Shown: positions 47,274 through 57,984 of the stretch, piece after piece
Numbering within the stretch: position 1 is the stretch's first letter
Layout of the letters: each line of letters starts with the position of its first letter
Made by a program: the position numbers and the translations under genes
Source of the DNA: Humulus lupulus
Lineage: Eukaryota; Streptophyta; Magnoliopsida; Rosales; Cannabaceae
DNA length: 64,000 nucleotides
Direction: 5' to 3'
Assembly: GCF_963169125.1 (NCBI RefSeq)
Contig: NC_084795.1
Location: 279,444,122-279,508,121, forward strand
Notes under the pieces: generated by a model
Database searches by the model: none
What the model saw: only the letters and a program-made list of their open reading frames with translations
Told to the model about the DNA's origin: nothing

Positions 47274-49173
47274 TGTAATGACCCAACTACTCTAGACTTT
47301 TGGACCATTAACGAAACTATACATACTAATCCTTAATAAAACTTACATTGTGAAAATACCATAACTTTATTAGGAAACTTGTAAAAATAAGAGTTATTTA
47401 CATAAATTGTCAAGTAGGATATGGGATCCCATTGTCTTTAAAAACAAAACATAATTTAAAGTAAAAATGAGTTACATAGAGAGTGCGGAAAAATACATGT
47501 AAAACCATAAAAACAAGAGTACATCCTCGAAAATCGAACTCTCGATTCCTTGACTCCATTCACCATCGATACACATTCCCCAAGCATCCACGAATCTTAC
47601 CGCCACTATAGCTATTTTCCTGCACATATAAACAAAAAGGAATGAGCCTAATGCCTAGCAAGGAAAATCTACCACATAGTTCGTATACGTAAATTTCATA
47701 AGAAACATAAAAAAAAACATAACATAACATACATTACACTTATATCATACACATACTATAATGGCCATTATTACTTGGGTCCCATAGACTAAACAAGTCA
47801 TATGCCCATTAGATTAGTGGGGTCCTACTAGCTAAGTAGGTCATATGCCCATAATCTATTTGGGGCTTGTTAGTCATATGGATCATATGCCCAAGCCTAC
47901 AAACATACATATCATAACACTTATCATAACATAAGAAACATAAGATAACATATAAAACATATAACATATGAATTTCTATCCTATTTTCCTTACCAAATAA
48001 CCGAGATATGGGGACAGCGTTGGGACCTTGGAACACTCCTAATAATCATTATGAAAGGGTGAGTCTAATGAAGAAAAGGAAATGAAAGGAATAGAAGGAA
48101 TGGAAGGACTAAACCATTGAGAAACATACTTACCAAAAACTTATGTGCAAGTTCTTAGATTTCCTAACCAAAATAAAGATTAAGGTTAGAGGATGAGTAG
48201 AAGACTATGAGAACTTAAAATAAAATAATACCAAAGAACTAAGGTGTAGAAATACCTTGAAGACTTGTAGACCAATCTAAACCTCGAACCGAAATATTAT
48301 AGAACCTTACTTCCCAAGTGTTTGATAAGCTTATGATGATCAAGCTTATGATTTCCCCACCCAAGTGTTTACACTCTCACACTCACCTAGCAACTTGCAG
48401 CCTCTGAACTTAGAGTAAAAGGTGAATAATGGCTGGGTACTAGGTCATATTTATAGAGTTTAGGAATGAAAGGATCTTAATTTCACTTGAATAAAAATAA
48501 TGGCTTTTTAGGTGAAAATAATTTGAATAATCGTTCAGCAGAGGCTGAAGACTCGTTCAAAAAGGTGCTGGACTTATCAAGAGGTTGAATGGCTGAATGG
48601 AAAAAGAATTCAAAAACTTTCAAAATAAGCTGAGAGGGGCAATATATCGCCTGGGCCAATATGCCCAAGGCAGTCGTGCATCGTTTCGTGTTTTCTGTAT
48701 CTACGTGCTGCGATATATCGCCCCCTATAGCTGCGATATATCGGCACACGCTGATTATTTAAACACGAAATTACACATTTTTAGCTAAGTTTGAATGGAG
48801 TAAACAGCCTTGACTAAGCCCTTAAACGTATTCAAAGCTGCTGACTGACCTTAGAGCATTCAAAATTTACCCTTATTAAACTTAATCCTCAAAATACTTA
48901 ATCCTTAATCACCCATTCATAACATGTGCTTAAAATCCTATTGGTTCTTATCTAAACCTTATAGTATAATAAATATTATCCTTAATATCAGCCATATTAA
49001 TCAAACCTTAGGTTAACATTAATATTCTTAAACTATAGGTTAAACTTAGAAAATCTACAAGTACTACTATGAGTGTCCAAATAATTCCCGGTCTGAACCA
49101 AAAATCCACAGTCATAAAGATAATACTATAATACTACTATCTAACTAGCTAAGTAAAGTTCTTGGACTCTACA
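47274..49173 (-). mobile_element. Family-B solo LTR
   Basis: The plus strand starts TGTAATGACCCAAC and ends GGACTCTACA, 1,900 bp. The duplications are CACAT (47269-47273) and CACTT (49174-49178), one mismatch. The palindromes cgatatatcg/caatatatcg lie near 48638-48745. The sequence on either side joins as in the uninterrupted copy at 55193-55275, confirming the insertion point. Confidence 0.85.
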
Positions 49174-49969
49174 CACTTTTAAACATATATCGAATTGACG
49201 TCGATATTCTTCGAGCTAACATATATATTAGTTGTTCTTTCGAGTTGAAATAATCCATTACTTCGTAGTTGTAAAAATATCATTAAGGGTGATAACATTT
49301 ATTTCTAACCTTAATAAAGATATCTCCGAGCTCACTCTCCAAGCATAAATATTATGTTCTCGAAAACAGGGTATAACATTTGCCCTCTCAAAAGTATCTG
49401 CTCGAACCTTAGTAGGAGAGACTTTTGAATTTCCCTCTTCGAAAAACGTGCCCACCTATCGCACTTAAGTGTATATACGTGGCATGCTCGGATTGGTTAT
49501 TTCGCCGCACTTAATGTATTTTTGGTTAGTATTCACATGCACTTTTTGTCGTTGTTTCTCTTAAATCCCCGTCCGTTGGATTTTAATCTCATGGTCAAGA
49601 TCATTCTTGCTTTTTTCATTTATGTATACCCGTTTCCTTTTCAAATTCGTTCTATTTCTTTTGATGTATAGCTGTCTACGACCGACCTAATGCATCTCTG
49701 ACGATGCAATAACGTCGGGAGGAGTTAGGAAAGCTCCCATATGGGAAAATGTCTCTTAGTTACTTTTACATGAAACTAAGCTCTGAGAATGTGGCATTCT
49801 TGGTGATGGTGAGACTACGACCTACCACATGTACCCCACGTATGAGTCGTGGTCCGACGTCCCGATCCCTGCTCCGTCCAAGTCCAAAAAGAGATCCAAA
49901 AATTGACCAGGCTTTTCCTCCAAAAGATAAAAAACTAACTCGAACAAAGACAACACTCCTCAAGATGAT

Positions 49970-51285
49970 ACCATGGCTGAGCAGATCGACGAAACCCCAT
50001 CACTCTCGGGTGAAGGTAATTTCAGCAACCCAGGAGAATGGTCTCCAATTTTGCTTGAGCATTCCCCTAACATCTTAGTTTTCTTTCAAGATTTTAACTA
50101 TAAGTTTCTAATTTGGTTGGGGTAGGTCGAATAGTTCATAGGTACGATAGTGGGCTCATAGATAGACAAGTAAAATACACCACAGAAGACATTTAGGAGT
50201 GGTCAGCTTATCAATTTGGGTCGAATCATTGGAGAGATTTTTTGAGGTCTCTCCTATTCAAATTGAAGAGGAATTACGTGACCCTAGTATTCTTCCATTA
50301 GTCCGGAAATCGAAACCCACTCCCACTATAACAGCTAATGTCAATACGAGCTCTTTTGGTCAGTGTAGGTCTTTTTAACAATCCCAGAGGTTTTCACTAA
50401 TAGTTTTAATGACTTGTTGAGTTTCCTTCTCTAATTTAATCATTATTCACTGTTATTGCAGGAGCTGAAATGCAACTGATGACACCCAATATGGCCAACC
50501 TACTCAAGAATCCTCCCCGAGTTAAAAGTGGAAAAATGGGTCGAAGCAAAGAAGACACAAGTAAAATTCCTCCTCCTCCCCCTAGACCCTTCGCCTCTCT
50601 AACTCGGAGGAAACTCCCAGCTCCCAAAAGGACAAGGTTCCTAAGGCTTCGACGCATGTCCTCAAAGGCATGGATGCCTCCGTTCCCGAGAGGGTTGTAG
50701 CAGCTCCTTATGAAAAGGAGTTTATCCTCTCCCACATTGTTGGCAACTTCGGAGCTGGGCTAGGGTCTGATCTTCTTTCCCGAGTTGGTCAAACCTTAAG
50801 TGGCCTGACCCCTGGAGACTGGGACTTCCTCAGGAATGAGGCCTCCTCTTCAGTGTGAAACCGAGACTTGGACTTCATTTTTGTGGTAAAGTCAAAGTGT
50901 ATACATACCACTTATATTTTTATATCCATGTTTCAAAACTACATATCTTGATAAATATTATTTTCCCATGTAAGATCTGCTCATATTTCTTTGATTTTCA
51001 GAGCAGGTCAATGGCATCGCGACTGTAAGTGAGAGGGGCATGACTAAGGCTAAGGAAGCCGAGTAGCTCGGGATCTGGATAGGTGACTTCCCGACTGCTG
51101 GGGTTGCCTCGTCTGTCTTGTCCCCTAGTTTGCTCCTGTGGGGACCTCATGATTTTCCATTTGTCCGTGTCCAGGCCTAAGATCTCTCTCTCCACTAACA
51201 CTCCTCGTGCTTTGAGCTGGCCTCTATGGGATTCATTCGCTGGCTCGCCTTCTACCTAGAACATTTTGTGGAATGTCCTGAGCTG
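49970..51285 (+). pseudogene. Degraded coding-like region, antisense to the gag element
   Basis: Plus-strand open fragments include a start MAEQIDETPSLSGEG (49970) followed by a donor-like site. Later come WSAYQFGSNHWRDFLRSL (near 50200) and SHIVGNFGAGLGSDLLSRVG through GDWDFLRNEASSSV (50730-50858). IRWLAFYLEHFVECPEL lies near 51230. They are split by stops and do not share a frame. The element containing them runs on the minus strand, so this lies antisense near its 3' end. Tat-lineage retrotransposons are known to carry an extra antisense ORF there. I do not recognise the protein family from the sequence alone. Confidence 0.4.
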
Positions 51286-51290
51286 GTGAT

Positions 51291-52275
51291 GTTATATTAT
51301 TTCATATAATATAATATTAGATTAAATAATGTGACAAAATGTGATTTGTCACACCTTGTAACATATTATTGAGAGTCACAAAATTGGACACATGTGTGTG
51401 TCCAAATGTGACATATTTTGGAGTAACAAAATCAGTTACAAATTTGTAACTCCCAAATATTACCCAATAATGTGTATATTATATGTTACACATTTGAGAT
51501 TGGATTTCATAAAGCCATATGAGAAATGGCTGATAGAGATGTGATTTTAACTCCCATATTGTGTATGGAAGTTACAAAATCAAGTGAGAATAAATTGGAA
51601 CGTTTTGGAAAAAACTGAAAAAATTTGTTGCTAAACTTGACTGAGCGCCGCGGTGCCTGGAACAAGCGCCGCGGCCCTGGTGGCTGACAGCTTCTTTGAA
51701 TTTCAGTTTTTATCCAATTTTGAACGTTTCCAACAGCCAAGTAACTCCCAAATCTCTATGTTAATTCCATAAAACATCCAATTAATCATTGGTAACAGCC
51801 ATGGGGGTTGGTGGAATTTGAAATTCAAATGGTGTCTCAAAACTCTATAAATAGGAGCCTAATGCTCACTTGTAAGACACACCATTTTTCATCCACAAAG
51901 CACTTGGCTGAAAAAATACACCTTGAGGCTTGATAATTCCATAGAGCTATTTCCTAGAGAGATCCCTCAGTGCTTAGAGAATAGGGGGAAATAAGCTTTT
52001 GGACAAAGGTCTTGAACCTTGTTCAAATTGGTGATCCCCACTACTCTACACGTTGGCTGTGTGAGAGTCTGTGTTTTCATTCTTTTATTCTTCTTATTGT
52101 TATAGTATTGAGTTTGTAATCTTCTTCTTCTACATCTTTTTATTTACTTGTATTTTGAGCAATTGAGTTGTAATACTTATTTAATCAATATTATCTTGTC
52201 CATTGTATTTTTGTATAGAGTTGTATTTTGGTTTTTCCATAATTCCATTGAGCAATAATACATATTTTCCTAACA
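51291..52275 (+). mobile_element. Solo LTR with TATA box, copia-like
   Basis: It begins TGTTATATTATTTC and ends TTTTCCTAACA, 985 bp, with a perfect duplication GGTGA (51286-51290 and 52276-52280). CTCTATAAATAGG at 51843 is a good TATA box, and transcript-like polyadenylation sequence follows. About 170-200 bp upstream of the TATA lie two GCGCCGCGG blocks (51645-51680). The copia assignment is by general structure. Confidence 0.88.
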
Positions 52276-52280
52276 GGTGA

Positions 52281-54802
52281 TGGGTGCCTAATTGGCGATG
52301 GAGGATGCTGAATTGGAGATGGTGGGGGAATCTTGCTATTTCGAGCTGGCCTTGTAGGCTCTGGGTTGTTACTCCGAGCTGCTTGTTGAATAGCTTGGTT
52401 ATTCCTAGTGTCTACAGGGATATCCCTAGCTTGTTTATTGTTTGTCCTCGGGGGGATTTCGTGATGAAACCCTCGGCTGGCTAACTCCAAGATTTGTAGC
52501 AGATCTCCCGGTATGGGTCTGTCAAGCCCTCTGCTCGACCATTCGAGCAGTCTGTAATGACCCACTACTCTAGACTTTTGGACCATTAACGAAACTATAC
52601 ATACAAATCCTTAATAAAACTTACATTTGCGAAAATACCATAAATTTATTAGAAACTTGTAGAAATAAAAGTTACTCTCATAAAATAAGTAGGATATGGG
52701 ATCCCATTGTCTTAAAAAAACAAAACATGATTTAAAATGAAAGGAATTACAAAAGAAAGTGCGAAAAAATACATGTAAAACCATAAAAAGGTAAAACAAG
52801 ACTACATCCTCGAAAATCGAACTCTCGACTCCTTGACTCCATTCACCACCGATACACATTCTCTCAAGCATCCACGAATCTTTCCCGCCACTATAGCTAT
52901 GTTCCTGCACATATAAACAAAAAGGAATGAGCCTAATGCCCAACAAGGAAAATCTAACACATACATACTTCATATACATAAATTTCGTAATAAACATAAA
53001 GACGTAACATAACACTTATTACATACACATACTATAATGGCCATTATTACTTGGGGTCCCATAGACTAAACAAGTCATATGCCCATGAGATTAGTGGGGT
53101 CCTACTAGCTAAGTAGGTCATATGCCCATAATCTATTTGCGGTCTTGTTAGTCATATGGGTCATATGCCCAAGCCTACAACATACATATCATAACATAAG
53201 AAACATAAGATAACATATAAGACATATAACATATGCATTTCTATCATATTTTCCTTACCAAAGTTACCGGGATGAGAGGACAGAGTTTGGGACTTTTGGA
53301 ACACTCCTAAAACCATATATAACAGGGTGAGTAGATTGAAGAAAAAGTAATGAAAAGAATGGAAGGAATGGAATGACTAAACCTTTGAGAAACATACTTA
53401 CCAAAAACTTATGAGCAAGTTCTTAGATTTCCTAACCAAAATAAGAATGAGGTTAGAAGACTGAGTAGAAGACTATGAGAAAGAAAATAACATAAAACCA
53501 ATGAACTAGAGTGTGGAAATACCTTGAAGACTTGTAGACCAATCTAAACCTCGAACCGAAATACTATAGAACCTTACTTCCCAAAGTGTTTGATAAGCTT
53601 ATGATTCCCCAACCCAGGTGTTTACACTCTCACACTCACTTAGCACTTGCAGCCTCTGAACTTAGAGCAAAAGATGAATAATGGCTGGGTACTAGGTCCT
53701 ATTTATAGAGTTTAGGAATGAAAAGATCTAAATTTTACTTGAATAAAAATAATAGCTTTTTAGGTGAAAATAATTTGAATAATCGTTCAGCAGAGGCTGA
53801 AGACTCGTTCAAAAAGATGCTGGACTTATCAAGAGGTTGAATGGCTGAAAGGAAAAAGAATTCAAAAACTTTTGAAATATGCTGAAGGAGGCGATATATC
53901 GCCCCCTGTAGGCGATATATCGCCTGGGCCAGTATGCCCGAGGCTGTCGTGCATCGTCTCGTGTTTTCCGTATCTACGTGCTGCGATATATCGGCACACG
54001 CTGATTAATTAAACACGAAATTACACATTTTTAGCTAAGTTTGAATGGAGTAAACAACCTTGACTAAGCCCTCAACGTATTCAAAGCTGCTGACTGACCT
54101 TATAGCATTCAAACTTTACCCCTTATTAAATTTAATCCTCAAAATACTTAATCCTTAATCGCCCATTCATAACATGTGCTTAAAATCCTATTGGTCCTTA
54201 TCTAAACCTTATAGTATAATAAATATTATCCTTAATATCAGTCATATTAATCAAACCTTAGGTTAAAATTAATATTCTTAAACTATAGATTAAACTTAGA
54301 AAATCTATAAGTACTACTATGAGTGTCCAAATAATTCCCGGTCTGAACCAAAAATCCACAGTTACAAAGATAATGCTATAAATACTATAATACTACTATC
54401 TAACTAGCTAAGTAAAGTTATTGGACTCTACACAGTCGTACTTCCTCGAGGTCGTCCCCTGGTTTTCTTGGGGGCTGCTTGAGCTTCAGCAGCACTTCTC
54501 GCCATTTCTTCATTCAGTCGAGTGGCCTCAGCCAGCCTTCCTCGCAATTAATGGTTTTCGAGTTCCACCATGGGCACATACCTCGTTGGATCATAGTAAT
54601 CTTGATGAGGTGGTCTCGAACTCTGGCCTGGGTCATGTGGGGTCATGGAGGCACTCCCTTCATCTGGAGTCCGATCATCATTCATGGGCGGCTTGTCAGT
54701 TTGTCTGGGGTGTTCTTCAGCCTACGGCGTGATTTCCTCGGATATCCTTGGGAGTGGCCATCCACTTCCAGATCTAGGGACATTTCTAGTGGGTGCAGCC
54801 AT
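52281..54802 (-). pseudogene. gag remnant of the minus-strand element, interrupted
   Basis: The start ATG is at 54802-54800 (MAAPTRNVPRSGS), soon after the primer-site-like sequence, and a TAG at 54724-54722 interrupts it. The next part has a helical RLAEATRLNEEMARSAAEAQ segment and a basic KKTRGRPRG tract. The family-B LTR (52553-54432) interrupts the gene here. To its left, the open 52552-52281 part is Pro/Arg/Asn-rich. The frame then meets the 51291-52275 LTR. No zinc knuckle was seen. The function would be particle formation, inferred from position. Confidence 0.55.
52553..54432 (-). mobile_element. Family-B solo LTR
   Basis: The plus strand starts TGTAATGACCCAC and ends GGACTCTACA, 1,880 bp, with a perfect duplication CAGTC (52548-52552 and 54433-54437). 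The palindromes ggcgatatatcgcc and gcgatatatcgcc are near 53888-53927 and 53980. It is very like the 47274 copy (same order, few changes), so both are recent relative to the 7261 copy. Confidence 0.92.
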
Positions 54803-54879
54803 TGCTGTGATGAAACAAAAAAAAATTTGTGGAGGTCTATGCAAATTGCTTAATGCTCTCAACGAAAGCACCATACTTT

Positions 54880-55459
54880 TGATGCAATTTTTCGTCAACT
54901 AAAATAAGAGCAATTAAGCATAAGAAATTATTCAAATAAACAAAAAGAAGAACATGTATTTTTACATGGTTCAATAGTTAATTCTATCTAGTCCACGAGT
55001 CATTTTATTAATGCCGCTACGTTAAAGCTTGAAAGTAATTTCACAGAGTTTTGGTACAATGATTTGTGTATGTCCAATAAATGACTACATTCTAGGTATT
55101 TATAAACCCAGTTACAGATACTCTCCTCCACCATTCAAGGAAGGAGTTATACAAATATCTTATTTGAATTTGAAATACAAACAACTCAGTCTAATTCCTA
55201 AAAATAGGGATAATTTACTTAAATATTACTTCTAGACATTTTTAAACATAATATCGAACTGACGTCGATATTCTTCAAGCTGAGATATATCCGTTGTTAT
55301 TTCGAGCTAGCTTCCTTACTTCGAGCTTAAATAATCAATTACTTCGTAGTTGCAAAAATATCATTGAGGGTGATAACATTTATTTCTAAGCTTAATCGAG
55401 ATTTCTCCGAGCTCACTCTTCGGGCATAAACATTCTGTTCTCATAAACAGGGTATAACA
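54880..55459 (-). mobile_element. 5' LTR of the minus-strand gag element, with primer-site-like flank
   Basis: It begins TGATGCAATTTTTCG, a few bases after the primer-site-like 54855-54874 stretch, and ends GGTATAACA. The phrase 'acatggttcaatagttaatt' matches the 'gtggttcag' phrase of the 910 and 9103 LTRs. About 580 bp. The exact left end is uncertain by a few bases. Confidence 0.65.
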
Positions 55460-57170
55460 CATAGGTTCACCAATGGAAAAAAGTGTAGGAATACTCCATT
55501 CCTATATAATTAATTCTTAAGGGGGTGTTTGGTATGTGGGTTTGGTTTGGTGGGAATGAGAATGTCAAATCTAATCCATGTTTGATAAATTTATTTTAAT
55601 GGCTTGGGGGTTTGTGTTTCCAAGTGAGTCTCATTTTTTAGCTTAATTTGAGGTAATCTTAGCCCCTTTAAACACTTGAGTTTCATATTCCTTTAATCTA
55701 AACCACCTCTAACTCCACTCCTCCAAACCCAAACATAGAAATGGTAATCTATCATTCCATTCCAACCCCCCAATCCACCAAACCAACACATACTCGATCA
55801 AATCAGATCTGACACCACACATAATCACTTGTCACAATTATTATTAAAATAATATAGTGCTAGATGCATGAGGAAGATTGGAAAATAGGAAACAAATCAT
55901 AAATTAAAAATAAAATAACACAAATAAAAAAAATAGCAATAAAAGAGGGGGAGAGAATGAGGTGATATTCGTTTGGTTATTAAACTAGATTGGGAAGCTC
56001 CAATGTGTTCCACACATAAAAAAAACAAAAAAAGAAGACATTTTTGAACACGCACCACATCTCTCTCACACCTCTGATTGTGATTTCACCTCATCAGATC
56101 ACCACAAATCCAATCCACTCTCCCAAATGCAAATCCCATTATTACACTCGTTCGCATCAAGTTCCAATAACCCAAAACTAGAGAGAAACGCTTTTATTTT
56201 CCTTTATAAATAAATATATTTAAAAATATTAATTTAAAGTAATTGATGTTTTATCTCAATATCTGTTTAAATAGCTGTTTTATTAAATTATATTTTGGAC
56301 TCTGTATTTTTTAAAATAATTCAAATAAATTCATAAATCCGATTTTGATTAAAGTCTTTTAAATTAAAAATCACAAATAATTCATTAAACCATCAACTTA
56401 GAACAAAAATACAGTCATTTTGCTTAAAAACTGTGTTGTTATATTCAATTTTTTGTGCATTAAAATCAAGTTTAGGGGTCTATTTGAATCATTTTACAAA
56501 ACATAGGATCCAAACAGATAATAAGACAAAATACAGAATCTAAAAATGTATAAATCCAATAAAGTAAGATAAATAAATAATATTTTTTTACAGAAATTAA
56601 ATAATAATATGATTAATCCTGTTCTAAAAAGAGTAATGATAATTAACGGTGGAAATTTTATTTTAAAAAAAAAAAACGGTGGAAATAGATTATTTTAAAC
56701 ATTATTTTGTATAAAGAAAATAATCACATTCAACCTATTGACATTCAAACGTTTTATAATGCTTACACGTGTTGAATAAGGTTTTTTTTTAATATATAAA
56801 TTAAGTTGAATGACCTACCTCAATAAAAAAAAATGAACATATATCATTTTCAAAAGTGAATTATGTATAAATAATCATTTGCAAAATATCAAAAAAATAG
56901 TTGTTGTAATAATATAGTATTATAGTTAACATTTTTGTGAAGCTAGAAAATAAATAATTTAAAATGAAAATATAATAGGGAAAAAAAGAACGTTAGAATC
57001 AAGTCAATTAACGAATTTTTTTTCCATATTATTATTTTTTTTATCAATTAATTCAAAATCCGAAAATAATAATAAAAGAAGATAAATATATTTTTTCTTG
57101 GAATATTAAATAGAAAAGAAACTAAATTTATAACTCCGAACATTCAAAACACAACACACAAATGTATGTC
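55460..57170. other. Upstream region of the kinase gene with a MITE-like element
   Basis: 55513-55795 has imperfect inverted ends (gtatgtgggtttggtttggt and, complementary, accaaaccaacacatac) and no coding, so it is a MITE candidate. The remainder, to the leader of the kinase gene, is AT-rich. I see no gene. A promoter for the kinase must lie in the last few hundred bases. Confidence 0.5.
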
Positions 57171-57189
57171 TTCCTCTGTTTTCACTCAA

Positions 57190-57984
57190 AGCTAAGATAA
57201 GGTCAAGAGGAGGAAGAAGATCTATTCGCCATCAATCTCTTTCTCAGCTCCGATCCTTTTTCCTTCTTTGATTCTCGATAAACCGATCTGCTTCAGCTGG
57301 TATATATATATTTTTTCATTTTTTTAAATATATTATTATTATTATTATTACTGCCGTTGTTGTTGATTTTGTAGTTATGGATGATCGGTTTGTTTATATG
57401 TTCTCTCCTATATTTTATGTTCTGTTCGATGATCGGAGAGATTGTTTGGCTGCTGAGAAATCAATGTGCTGTCGATTTTAAAGATGTTTTTTTTTTTTTT
57501 TGTGGTTGATGAAATGGGTTCTTTTGCCGTGGATGATTGTTTTGAATATGCTTGTTGTATTTTATTTTGGTGATGTTCATGTTGTGGCACTAAGTCGATC
57601 ATTTGTTTTTTTGAATCCGATATCTGATTAATGTATTGAAACAATGTATACATTGTAGATGGATTTTATTTTTTCTAAAATTATATATTTTTTTCACTTT
57701 TGTTTTTGTGTTTGGGAGATTGCTTTTTTTCCAGTAAGCTTGTTTTCTTTTCTTAATAGCTATAAATAGGAAAGGAAAAGGATCATCTTGATCTTTTTCT
57801 TAATAGCTATAAATGTATACTTTGGTATTTTATAGGGCTTTCTATGTGTAGAATTGTTTGTGCTATGTGAACAAGCTGGTTTTTTTATTGAGCTTTTTAT
57901 TTATTTATTTAGGTATTTTGAGTTGCAGAACATTTTGAGGAATTTGGGATGTTTTAAGTGGGATGTGATTTGCATGGGTTGAGG
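57190..57984 (+). promoter_or_regulatory. Kinase gene leader with an intron
   Basis: A pyrimidine-rich leader ends at CAGCTG|GTATAT (57299/57300). The intron runs to an acceptor, GTTGCAG at 57928 (or AG at 57912), and 56 untranslated bases precede the ATG at 57985. Leader introns are common in plant housekeeping genes. The transcription start was not identified. Confidence 0.55.

Larger units (their letters stand above)
47218..55459 (-). mobile_element. Minus-strand gag element (Tat-like?), cut by solo LTRs
   Basis: The right LTR is 54880-55459, followed on the minus strand by a primer-site-like sequence (54874-54855) and gag from 54802. The left LTR is partial (47218-49378, interrupted by a family-B LTR). 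Both LTRs share 'ctaaaaatagggataattta' and the end CAGGGTATAACA (49378 and 55459). No protease, RT or integrase is visible, so this is a non-autonomous or deleted copy. A plus-strand coding-like stretch at 49970-51285 recalls the antisense ORF of the Tat lineage. Family assignment is inference. Confidence 0.6.

Noticed and set aside
54421..54902. Plus-strand open frames at the right end of the gag element
   Set aside because: They are antisense to the gag coding of the minus-strand element, which has the start codon near the primer site. Nothing links them to a known protein.
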